Assembly (NCBI GenBank): GCA_002239065.1
Contig: MPNO01000035.1
Location: forward strand, 1 to 46,430
DNA: 46,430 nt
Direction of reading: 5' to 3'
Source of the DNA: Defluviicoccus sp. bin129
Lineage (GTDB): Bacteria; Pseudomonadota; Alphaproteobacteria; MPNO01
Of this stretch, positions 8,188-15,146 are shown in pieces. Positions within the stretch are counted from its first letter, which is position 1. Each line of letters begins with the position of its first letter. Below the pieces are notes generated by a model that was not told the DNA's origin, made no database searches, and saw only the letters and a program-made list of their open reading frames with translations. Both the position numbers and the translations under genes were made by a program.

Positions 8188-8747
8188 GCGATGCCCCCCG
8201 CATGACCGCCGAGGACAGGCTGCCGGGCGATCCCGACCGCGAGGAGACCCTCGCCCGGATGATCCGCGTCGACCAGGCCGGCGAGTACGGCGCGGTGCGC
8301 ATCTATGCCGGGCAGCGCGCGTTCCTTCCCCGGGGCGCCGCGGCCGATGCGGTCGACGAGATGGCCGCCAAGGAGGAAGAGCACCTCGCGGCCTTCGACG
8401 CGCTGGTCGCCGAGCGCGGAATCCGCCCGACCGCGCTGATGCCCCTCTGGCATGTCGCGGGCTACGCGCTCGGCGCGGCGACCGCGCTGATGGGCGAGCG
8501 CGCCGCGATGGCCTGCACCGAGGCGATCGAGGAGGTGATCGACCGCCACTACGCCGAGCAGTCCGCCGCGCTCGGCGAGGACGAGGCCGAACTCCGCGCC
8601 ACCATCGACGAATTCCGCGCCGACGAGATCGAGCACCGCGACCTCGCCGTCGCCCACGAGGCGCACGGTGCGCCGGGCTACGACCTCCTCACCCGCGCTG
8701 TGAAGACCGGCTCGCGGCTCGCGATCTGGCTGTCGATTCGGGTGTGA
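8184..8747 (+). CDS. coq7: Demethoxyubiquinol hydroxylase Coq7 family (187 aa)
   Basis: The di-iron carboxylate signatures of Coq7 are present: IRVDQAGEYGAVRIYAGQ near the N terminus, EEEHLAAFD, EAIEEVIDRHY, and DEIEHRDLA near the C terminus. The enzyme hydroxylates the benzoquinol ring late in ubiquinone synthesis at the membrane surface. GTG 8184 is chosen because GGAGG sits eight bases upstream and because it forms the same GTGA overlap with dsbB that dsbB forms with yqaA. An upstream in-frame ATG at 8169 lacks a ribosome-binding site. The product would indicate ubiquinone-dependent respiration. Confidence 0.93.
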   Translation: MSDAPRMTAEDRLPGDPDREETLARMIRVDQAGEYGAVRIYAGQRAFLPRGAAADAVDEMAAKEEEHLAAFDALVAERGIRPTALMPLWHVAGYALGAATALMGERAAMACTEAIEEVIDRHYAEQSAALGEDEAELRATIDEFRADEIEHRDLAVAHEAHGAPGYDLLTRAVKTGSRLAIWLSIRV

Positions 8748-8794
8748 ATGCCCGACGGCCTGCGGACAGACGGTTCGGCTCCTGTCTTTTGCTG

Positions 8795-8813
8795 GTTATC
8801 AGAAGGTGATAAC
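8795..8813. promoter_or_regulatory. Inverted repeat upstream of the TumE-like gene
   Basis: GTTATC (8795-8800) and GATAAC (8808-8813) are perfect reverse complements separated by 7 bases, ending 8 bases before the ATG at 8822. The position is right for an autoregulatory operator of the toxin-antitoxin pair that follows, but a binding role is inferred from position and symmetry alone. Confidence 0.45.
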
Positions 8814-8821
8814 TTGTCGGC

Positions 8822-9193
8822 ATGCCGCCGCCGGACCGGGAACCGGGTCTCGACACGCTGCTCGACCTGCACGGCCTGACGCTGTTCGTGGACGAAGCCG
8901 GACACTGGGTGAAGTTCGTGGTGCTGAGAACCGAGGTAACTCCGGAACGCCCGCACGGGCTGAGTTATTCTCTCACGCTGCACGCGCCGGATGGTACGAG
9001 GCTGGTCGGGTTCGACAACGCCCATCCGGTGAGGGAGCGGCGCGGCCCGGGAACGCGGACGCGCGCGGAGAGCGATCATCGGCACCGGCTGAAGAGCATC
9101 CGGCCATACGACTACGCGGATGCGGCCACGCTGCTCCAGGACTTTTGGAGCGAGGTGGACGCGGTCCTGAAGGACAGGGGGTCGATCTCATGA
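8822..9193 (+). CDS. tumE: TumE-family (DUF6516) toxin-like protein (123 aa)
   Basis: The conserved DUF6516 pattern is visible: an N-terminal LHG segment, HWVKFVV, then RPHGLSYSLTLHAPDG and VGFDNAHPV in the middle, and YDYADAATLLQDFWSEVD near the end. DUF6516 proteins are annotated as toxins of TumE/TumA-type modules, encoded upstream of a helix-turn-helix antitoxin, which is the order here. The stop overlaps the next start (ATGA), so the two are made together. The molecular target is not known to me. Confidence 0.8.
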   Translation: MPPPDREPGLDTLLDLHGLTLFVDEAGHWVKFVVLRTEVTPERPHGLSYSLTLHAPDGTRLVGFDNAHPVRERRGPGTRTRAESDHRHRLKSIRPYDYADAATLLQDFWSEVDAVLKDRGSIS

Positions 9194-9570
9194 AGACGCT
9201 GACGATCGGCATCGCCGGTTACGACCAGATGAAGGCGCGGAGCCTGGCGATCGCCCGCGGCGAACACAGACCCGCCACGGGCGAACCGAAGGTCTGGTTC
9301 ACCTCGGTGGAGAGCTTCGCCAAGGTACTCTCCCAACGCAATCGCGAGCTTCTTGCGCTGATCGCTCGCGAGGAACCGGACTCTCTCACTCGGCTTGCGC
9401 AGATCTCCGGGCGAAACAAGTCGAACCTCTCGCGCACTCTGAAGACCATGTCGCAATACGGGCTCGTCGAATTGAAGGCCGGAAAGCGCGGCACGCTGGT
9501 GCCGCGCGTGCCTTACGACCTGGTGCGGCTCGACGTCTCCCTGACCTCGACATCGCGGCAGGTCGCATGA
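9190..9570 (+). CDS. tumA: TumA-like helix-turn-helix antitoxin (126 aa)
   Basis: Residues about 50-105 form a winged helix-turn-helix (LLALIAREEPDSLTRLAQIS, then NKSNLSRTLKTM and YGLVELKAGKRG) as in the HVO_A0114/MarR-like DNA-binding family that accompanies DUF6516 proteins. The protein would bind the toxin and repress the operon, probably through the repeat at 8795-8813. The ATG overlaps the TumE stop. It is downstream of its toxin, the reverse of the common antitoxin-first order. Confidence 0.8.
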   Translation: MKTLTIGIAGYDQMKARSLAIARGEHRPATGEPKVWFTSVESFAKVLSQRNRELLALIAREEPDSLTRLAQISGRNKSNLSRTLKTMSQYGLVELKAGKRGTLVPRVPYDLVRLDVSLTSTSRQVA

Positions 9571-9637
9571 ACCGGCTCGCGGTCGTCGTGCGGGAAGGCG
9601 CCGCCAGGCCTTGGCCCGCGGCCCGCAGCGACACCTT

Positions 9638-9790
9638 TCAGGTCGTTTCGATGGGCCAGTGTTTCGCTTCGTAGGCTTCCACCAGGGTGACGAGCGCATC
9701 GAGCTCGCTGCTCTCCGGCGTGCCCGGCGCGGCACCCATCAAGCGGTCGATTGCCGCCAACGCCGCGTCGTAGTTGGCTTCGTTCTCCAG
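9638..9790 (-). pseudogene. Remnant of a HigA-type antitoxin
   Basis: The minus strand encodes about 50 residues, ENEANYDAALAAIDRLMG, then a PGTPES segment and TLVEAYEAKHWPIETT, then TGA. This is the N-terminal module found in HigA-family antitoxins (an LVxxYExKHxPI-type motif normally followed by a helix-turn-helix). The helix-turn-helix is missing, and the frame has a TAA just two codons before the first recognisable residue, with a CTG where the start should be. No HigB toxin is present. I read it as a decayed fragment. It accounts for most of the gap 9571-9815. Confidence 0.6.
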
Positions 9791-9815
9791 CGGTTACCGG
9801 GTCAAGCTGTGCCTC

Positions 9816-10406
9816 TTAACTACCGAACCCCGCCATCTCCCGGTCGATGCGCCGCATGAAGCGCTCGATCCGCGCGGGCGCGGGCTTGTGCAGGTTGTAG
9901 AGCGCGAGGTAGCGCACCCGCGCGCGCCGGGCGAGGAACCAGGGCATGTAGCGGGTGAACATCTTGCGCGGCGGGTCGCCGAACCAGCGGAGGATCGGCC
10001 GGTCGCGCCCGTAGGTGACGATCGCCGCCAATGAGCGTATGTGCCGCAGGTTGGGGTGTAACCGGCCGCGTTCGTCCTGGCGGAACGAGACCCCGGGGAC
10101 CATCACCCGGTCGAAGAACCCCTTGAGGATCGCCGGCGGGCCGAGCGTCCAGGTCGGGAACACGAAGACCAGCCCCTCGGCCGAGAACAGGCGTTCGACA
10201 TAGCCTGCCGTGCGCGCCCGGTTCGCGGCCTCGTCGAAATAGGCCGCGCGCTCTCCCGCCGTCAGCACCGGATCGAAACCCTCGGCGTAGAGGTCGCAGA
10301 GATCGACGCTGTGCCCCGCCCGCCGCAACGCCTCGATGGCGCGGTCGCGGAGCGCGGCGTTCAGGCTGTCGGCGCCGGGATGGGCGAAGACGAGGAGGAT
10401 ATTCAC
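9816..10406 (-). CDS. NAD(P)H-dependent flavodoxin-fold oxidoreductase (196 aa)
   Basis: The opening NILLVFAHPGADSLNAAL and the middle segment LVFVFPTWTLGPPAILKGFFDRV are typical of the Flavodoxin_2/NQO1-like family. These soluble flavoproteins pass electrons two at a time from NAD(P)H to quinones or other acceptors. The GTG start at 10406 overlaps the stop of the upstream BisC-like reductase (GTGA), so the two proteins are probably made together and this one might supply electrons to it (inference). The open frame extends far upstream only as a shadow of that gene. Confidence 0.85.
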   Translation of the reverse strand: MNILLVFAHPGADSLNAALRDRAIEALRRAGHSVDLCDLYAEGFDPVLTAGERAAYFDEAANRARTAGYVERLFSAEGLVFVFPTWTLGPPAILKGFFDRVMVPGVSFRQDERGRLHPNLRHIRSLAAIVTYGRDRPILRWFGDPPRKMFTRYMPWFLARRARVRYLALYNLHKPAPARIERFMRRIDREMAGFGS

Positions 10407-12718
10407 GCCTGGACGATGGGGGGCGGGGCGAAGGCGGTGATTTCCGGCACCGGCCCGTCGAACCGCTCCACCTCGACGAGGGCGGTTTGCGCCGCGCAGC
10501 ACTGGGTCAGCGTCGAGGTCGGCTTGTCGATGGTGAGCACGTTGGGGTTGCCGTGCTTCTCGAGGCTGCCCGGAATCGCCGGATCGACCGGATCGAACCA
10601 GGCGCCGGTCGCGAGCTCGACCACCCCGGGGCGGATCGCGTCCGAGACGACGACGCCGGCGAGGCAGGCGCCGCGGTCGTTGAACACGCGGGCGACGTCG
10701 CCCTCGGCGATGCCCCGGCTGGCGGCATCCCCGGGGTTCATCCGCATCGCCTCGCGCCCGGCCACCTTGGCGGCGCGGCTCACCGAACCGCAGTCGAGCT
10801 GGCTGTGGAGCCGCGCGCGCGGCTGGTTCGAGACCAGATGGAGCGGGAACCGCGCCGCCTTCTCGCTGCCGAGCCACTCGACCGGCTCCATCCATGTCGG
10901 ATGGCCGGGGACGTCGTCGTAGCCGAACCCGGCGATGGTCTCGGACCAGATCTCGATCCGGCCCGACGGGGTGTTGAGCGCCGCCGCCTGCGGGTCGGCG
11001 CGGAAATCGGCGAAGGGGATCGGCGGGGCGTCGGGTTGCGGGAGCTCGAAATGGCCCTTTTCCCAGAACGCGTCGAAGCCCGGCATCTCGATCCCGTCCT
11101 TGGCGACGCGCTGGCGGTAGACGTCGTAGAGATGGCGCAGCCACTCCATTTCGCTCCGGCCCTCGGTGAACGAATCGGCGAAGCCGAGCCGTTCCGCGAG
11201 GTCGCGATAGATGTCGTACTCGCTGCGCGCCTCGCCGACCGGGTCGATCGCCTGCTGGCTGGCGAACACGAAGCGGTCGAAATTGGACGCCGCGATGTCG
11301 TTGCGCTCCAGCGTCGTGGCGCAGGGGAGCGCGATGTCGGCGCGCTTGGCGGCCGGCGTCCACCAGGGCTCGTGGATGACGATGGTGTCCGGCTTCGCCC
11401 AGCCCTTGAGCAGGTTGTTGAGATCCTGCTGCTTGTGGAACGGGTTGCCGCCGCACCAGTAGACCAGCCTGATGTCCGGGTAGCGCCGGTCCTCGCCGTT
11501 GAAGCTGTACGCCCCGCCCGGGTGGAGCAGCATGTCGGCCAGCCGGGCGACCGGGATCCAGCTCTCGACCGGGTTCCTGCCGACCGGGACCTTGGGCGGG
11601 GCGACCTGCCGGGTCGCCGCGCCGATCCCGTTCATGGCGCCGTAGCCGAAGCCGAAGCCGCCGCCGGGGAGGCCGATCTGGCCCAGCATGGCGGCGAGCG
11701 CCACGGTCATCCAGTAGGGCTGCTCGCCGTGGTCGGCGCGCTGCACCGACCAGGTCACGGCGATCAGGGTCCGCGAGGACGCCATCCGGCGGGCGAGGCC
11801 GCGGATCGCCCCGGCCGGCATTGCGGCGATCCCGGCGGCCCAGCCCGCGTCCTTGGCGATCCCGTCGGCCTCGCCGAGCAGATAGGCCGCGAAGCGATCG
11901 AAGCCGGTGCAGTAGCGCGCGAGGAACGCGGCGTCGTGCAAATCCTCGCTCAACAGCGTGTGCGCCAGCCCCAGCATCACCGCGAGGTCTGTGTTGGGGC
12001 GGATGGCATGCCACTCGGCCCCGACCTCGTCCGCGGTGTCGTCGCGAATCGGGCCGATGCAGACGAATTCGGTCCCCGACTCGACGGCGCGGCGGTGCCA
12101 GCCCGCCGTCTCATGCGCGCCGACGCCGCCCTGGTTGACGTTGGCGTTCTTGGGCGACAGCCCGCCGAAAGCCACCATGAGCCCGGTATGCTCGACGATC
12201 GTGGGCCAGGTGTTGACCGGGCCGACCACCGGGCTCATCGAGCCCACGATGCGCGGCACGATCACGCTCGCCGCGCCGAAACTGTAATTGGTGACCTGGT
12301 TGACGAAGCCGCCATGCAGGTTGAGGAAGCGGGTGAGCTGGGCGCGCGCGTCGTGGAACCCGCCCGCGCTGCCCCAGCCCGAGCTGCCGTAGACGGCCTC
12401 GTTGCCGTATTCCCGCTTGACCCGTTCGAGCTCGCCGGCCACCAGGTCGAGCGCCCGGTCCCAGCCAACCTCGACGAACGGCTCCACGCCCCTGAGCGCG
12501 TTGTTGGTGCCCGGCCCGCCCTCCAGCCACGACTTGCGCACCGAGGGCCGGGCGATGCGGCAATCGGCGTGGACCGCATCGGGCAGGGCCCGGATGAAGG
12601 GCGCCGGATCGGGGTCCCTGGCGAACGGCGTGACGCCGACCAGCCTGCCGTCCACCGCCTCGGCGGTGAACGCCCCCCAATGGCTCGCCCCGAAAGCGGT
12701 GCGCGTCCCGTCCGGCAT
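10403..12718 (-). CDS. Molybdopterin-dependent oxidoreductase, BisC/TorA-like (771 aa)
   Basis: This is a full-length DMSO-reductase-superfamily catalytic subunit. The segment YGSSGWGSAGGFH (residues 110-122) is where the Mo-coordinating serine of the BisC/DorA/TorA group is found. AMLGQIGLPGGGFGFGYG and the C-terminal molydopterin-dinucleotide-binding domain (NQPRARLHSQLD, MNPGDAASRGIAEGD) are also present. There is no N-terminal CxxC FeS motif and no twin-arginine signal, so it is a cytoplasmic, cluster-free enzyme like biotin sulfoxide reductase rather than periplasmic TorA. The likely role is reduction of S- or N-oxides; the substrate is unknown. It is coupled to the flavoprotein gene downstream. 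Confidence 0.85.
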   Translation of the reverse strand: MPDGTRTAFGASHWGAFTAEAVDGRLVGVTPFARDPDPAPFIRALPDAVHADCRIARPSVRKSWLEGGPGTNNALRGVEPFVEVGWDRALDLVAGELERVKREYGNEAVYGSSGWGSAGGFHDARAQLTRFLNLHGGFVNQVTNYSFGAASVIVPRIVGSMSPVVGPVNTWPTIVEHTGLMVAFGGLSPKNANVNQGGVGAHETAGWHRRAVESGTEFVCIGPIRDDTADEVGAEWHAIRPNTDLAVMLGLAHTLLSEDLHDAAFLARYCTGFDRFAAYLLGEADGIAKDAGWAAGIAAMPAGAIRGLARRMASSRTLIAVTWSVQRADHGEQPYWMTVALAAMLGQIGLPGGGFGFGYGAMNGIGAATRQVAPPKVPVGRNPVESWIPVARLADMLLHPGGAYSFNGEDRRYPDIRLVYWCGGNPFHKQQDLNNLLKGWAKPDTIVIHEPWWTPAAKRADIALPCATTLERNDIAASNFDRFVFASQQAIDPVGEARSEYDIYRDLAERLGFADSFTEGRSEMEWLRHLYDVYRQRVAKDGIEMPGFDAFWEKGHFELPQPDAPPIPFADFRADPQAAALNTPSGRIEIWSETIAGFGYDDVPGHPTWMEPVEWLGSEKAARFPLHLVSNQPRARLHSQLDCGSVSRAAKVAGREAMRMNPGDAASRGIAEGDVARVFNDRGACLAGVVVSDAIRPGVVELATGAWFDPVDPAIPGSLEKHGNPNVLTIDKPTSTLTQCCAAQTALVEVERFDGPVPEITAFAPPPIVQA

Positions 12719-12742
12719 GTCCGGTCTCCCTCGTCGTCCGCG

Positions 12743-12785
12743 CTATCGTAGCGCAAGCGGCAGGGCGGTGAAGCCGCGCCAGCGG
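12743..12785. repeat. Left 43-bp direct repeat: copy of a P450 gene 3' end
   Basis: This sequence matches 15104-15146 at 40 of 43 positions in the same orientation. On the minus strand it reads in frame as RWRGFTALPLALR and a TAG stop; the intact P450 gene at the other copy ends RFRGFTALPLALR and TAG. The rest of a P450 is absent upstream of this copy. It marks the left edge of a lower-GC segment and could be an attachment-site duplication or the stump of a deleted P450 paralogue. Confidence 0.7.
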
Positions 12786-12812
12786 TGCCGGCGCATTCCC
12801 GCTTTCGGCAGG

Positions 12813-12835
12813 CGCCAGCCAAGTCTAGACTGGCG
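12813..12835. promoter_or_regulatory. Nested palindromes upstream of the HicB-like gene
   Basis: The 10-bp palindrome AGTCTAGACT (12822-12831) lies inside an inverted repeat CGCCAG (12813-12818)/CTGGCG (12830-12835). It is centred about 39 bases before the ATG at 12863, a position suited to an operator or promoter core (TAGACT as a possible -10). The role is inferred. Confidence 0.4.
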
Positions 12836-12862
12836 GCCCATTCGAAGCGGGCGGTCGCGTCC

Positions 12863-13069
12863 ATGCAAACCTATACCGCAGTCGTCGAACGATGCCCGGA
12901 TACCGGGCTCTATGTCGGTTATGTCCCCGGCTTTCCCGGCGCCCACAGCCAGGGCGAGACGCTCGACGAACTGAACGCCAATCTCAGGGAAGTCATCGCT
13001 TTGCTCCTCGAAGACGGCGGCCCCGCCATGATTGGAGAATATGTGGGCACGCAGACTGTCGTGGTGTGA
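12863..13069 (+). CDS. HicB-like protein, orphan (68 aa)
   Basis: The product MQTYTAVVERCPDTGLYVGY, then VPGFPGAHSQGETLDELNAN and LREVIALLLEDG, is the partial RNase H-like fold of HicB antitoxins in its short form without a DNA-binding tail. No HicA toxin gene is visible on either side, so this is a solitary HicB. ATG 12863 is preferred over in-frame upstream codons because the HicB fold begins exactly there. It sits just inside the left direct repeat of the mini-island. Confidence 0.75.
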   Translation: MQTYTAVVERCPDTGLYVGYVPGFPGAHSQGETLDELNANLREVIALLLEDGGPAMIGEYVGTQTVVV

Positions 13070-13170
13070 GAGCGGGATTGGGCGGGTAGGGGGTCTCCGC
13101 GCCACACACATTGGCGTCGTTTGCGCCCTCCCCTGTCGCCGCGCTCCCCTTGGGACTTGAACGAAGATCT

Positions 13171-13527
13171 ATGCGTTACTTTCCAAACCCGGCGCACAAA
13201 GTCGAAACTACCGAGGCGGGACCGCCCGCGTGGTCTCCCGACAAGACGCCCTGTCCGAAGGGAATTACTGTCCGCGAGCGGACCGACCTCTTGCGAAATT
13301 CCGTTGCTGAAGACCAGGACGTACCGGGATCCAGACGATTCGCCCTACGCCGCACTGAGTCGGGACTGGAATTCTTCACCGCCCAGATGACACGAGTCGC
13401 AAACGGCGAATTCGAGTATCATGGCTACCCTACGAGCTACGTTCCGGGCAAGATTCTGCGACACTTCAGGGATCAGGGTGCTATTTCCAAGTCGGAGTAC
13501 CGAAGTCTGGTAAAGAGGCTCGGATAA
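13171..13527 (+). CDS. Uncharacterised protein paired with the ImmA/IrrE-like gene (118 aa)
   Basis: I do not recognise a named family. The N-terminal segment AGPPAWSPDKTPCPKGITV is proline-rich. The middle has SRRFALRRTESGLEFFTAQMT, and the C-terminal third is basic and helical (VPGKILRHFRDQGAISKSEY). ATG 13171 is chosen over an upstream in-frame ATG at 13111 because the intervening residues are low-complexity. The stop is two bases from the next start, so the pair forms one transcription unit. Counted lines here are 55-67% G+C against about 75% in the adjacent P450, consistent with transfer. The pairing suggests a toxin-antitoxin or defence module (inference). Confidence 0.65.
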   Translation: MRYFPNPAHKVETTEAGPPAWSPDKTPCPKGITVRERTDLLRNSVAEDQDVPGSRRFALRRTESGLEFFTAQMTRVANGEFEYHGYPTSYVPGKILRHFRDQGAISKSEYRSLVKRLG

Positions 13528-13529
13528 CG

Positions 13530-15020
13530 ATGCTGATCGGAAACCGAAACAGCTTCGCAGTCGGTATCGAGCCACTCTCGCCGTCCTGGGAGCGCCGATT
13601 TCCTCCCGAATTCACAGCTTGGGCCCGGCTGTCCCTCTGGATCAATGGAGAAAACATCTGCCGAAATCTCCTGGACGGTTCAGACTCCGTCCGCGAGGGA
13701 GTCAACGTGCCGCTTGCCCCGATTGCGGACTGGCTGGTGCGATCCTGGACCTTTCTCGAATTCGAGGAACGTCCCAGCGGCTTTCCCCTAGGTATCTCAT
13801 CACGCAATACCGTTAGGCGCTGGGGAGATTCACTGCCTCCCGCCGAATTCGGCGAAGACGACTGGCTGGATACGCGCGAACTTTGGTGGTCGCGGCACTT
13901 TCTCGCCGCCGGTGCGGACGGCGCTCATTTGCCGAACGTTTCCTTGATCCGGGGCGGCGACCGGTTGTTCATCGAATGGGCACAGGCCGATTTCGCCGGT
14001 TCTCCGGCTCCTCGATTTCTGTCAGTGGACGGTCGCCAGACGATCGGCTGGAGCGAGGGTGAAGAAACTCTGTCCGACTTCGTATCTTTCGTCGCTCGAT
14101 GGCTTCGGGACAGTGAACTCGACGACGTATACCCTTGGGTGAGCCGGGAAGACCCGCTCCATGAAGCGATACCGGATTTCTCTGGAGCGTTACAGGCTTA
14201 CACCGGAATTCCGGCGGATGTCCTGCGTGGCCGGACCGGCTCCCACGACGATGCCGAGTTGCGGCAAAAGCTTGGCCTTCACGCCGACGAGAGGGATCCG
14301 GGTGGCAGCGTGATCACTCAAGTCCTGAGAGGCCTCCCACCCAGAATTTCCGACACCGTGTGGGACTTGGTCTGGCGACTTGATGGTGAAAGTCAATCTG
14401 CCACTGGCTTTGCCGAGGAGCTGAGAGCTTTGGCGCTCGATGCGGTGCGGCCCGCTTCCGATCCGGAGACATCCGGCTATCTCGCCGCCCAAGGTCTTCG
14501 GGATTATCTCGGCCTCAATGGCCAACCAATCGGAGATGTGGACAGGCAGTTGAGGGAAGTCGGGGTGAACCTCATCGATTCCAATGTCAAGTGCACTCAC
14601 GAACGAATGCTGGCGGGGTCTCGACGCGGTTGTGGCGCTGCTGCGATCATCAATCGTACCCCCCGCACCTCGACGCCTTGGGGCCGGAGGTTCGAGTCGA
14701 TTCGAGCCTTGGGACATCTGCTGTTGGATCCGTACCGCCAAGACGCTCTAGGCGCTGCGTCGACAGCTTTTGCGCAGCCTTGGGCGCGGCGCCGAGCAGG
14801 GACTTTCGCGGCGGAATTCTTACTCCCCAGCGAAGCATTGGGAGAGGACGCCCATGGTCTCGATTCGTATGCCGAGCCGGAGAGGTTCCTGAATGTACTG
14901 GTGAGGTACGGGGTCGGCGCACAAACGGCAGCCTATCACCTCTGGAACCGTGGATTCCTCTCAAGCACTCAGGTTCGGGATGACCTGATCGATCAATTCT
15001 CCAACGTGGAACCACAGTAG
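13530..15020 (+). CDS. ImmA/IrrE-like protein with degenerate active site (496 aa)
   Basis: The C-terminal part (about residues 330-440) follows the ImmA/IrrE metallopeptidase layout: INRTPRTSTPWGRRFESI, then RALGHLLLD and AGTFAAEFLLPSE. In active members the helix reads AHELGH with an HExxH zinc site. Here the first His and the Glu are replaced by Arg392 and Ala393, while His396 and the distal Glu429 remain. The N-terminal 300 residues are of unknown family and might recognise a partner or ligand. ImmA/IrrE proteins often cleave repressors in mobile elements or DNA-damage responses; this one is probably non-catalytic or uses another site. The G+C is lower than in its flanks. Confidence 0.65.
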   Translation: MLIGNRNSFAVGIEPLSPSWERRFPPEFTAWARLSLWINGENICRNLLDGSDSVREGVNVPLAPIADWLVRSWTFLEFEERPSGFPLGISSRNTVRRWGDSLPPAEFGEDDWLDTRELWWSRHFLAAGADGAHLPNVSLIRGGDRLFIEWAQADFAGSPAPRFLSVDGRQTIGWSEGEETLSDFVSFVARWLRDSELDDVYPWVSREDPLHEAIPDFSGALQAYTGIPADVLRGRTGSHDDAELRQKLGLHADERDPGGSVITQVLRGLPPRISDTVWDLVWRLDGESQSATGFAEELRALALDAVRPASDPETSGYLAAQGLRDYLGLNGQPIGDVDRQLREVGVNLIDSNVKCTHERMLAGSRRGCGAAAIINRTPRTSTPWGRRFESIRALGHLLLDPYRQDALGAASTAFAQPWARRRAGTFAAEFLLPSEALGEDAHGLDSYAEPERFLNVLVRYGVGAQTAAYHLWNRGFLSSTQVRDDLIDQFSNVEPQ

Positions 15021-15103
15021 GATCGGATTGCCCGCGTCGAGAGGCGCACACTCTCTCTTTTCGGCGAAGCCTGCTCTCAGCCCCGGCGCTCTCGGCCCCG
15101 CCC

Positions 15104-15146
15104 CTATCGCAGCGCAAGCGGCAGGGCGGTGAAGCCGCGGAAGCGG
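15104..15146. repeat. Right 43-bp direct repeat, within the P450 3' end
   Basis: This is the second copy of the sequence at 12743-12785 (3 mismatches in 43), forming the last 14 codons and stop of the intact P450 gene. The segment from the start of one copy to the next is 2361 bp and holds exactly the HicB-like gene and the two-gene lower-GC cassette. Confidence 0.7.

Noticed and set aside
13111..13170. Earlier start for the 118-aa protein at ATG 13111
   Set aside because: The added 20 residues are low-complexity and not supported by a ribosome-binding site; ATG 13171 begins the compositionally normal protein.
12743..15146. Complete integrative element
   Set aside because: No integrase, transposase or excisionase is encoded between the repeats, so only an insertion-like footprint can be claimed.
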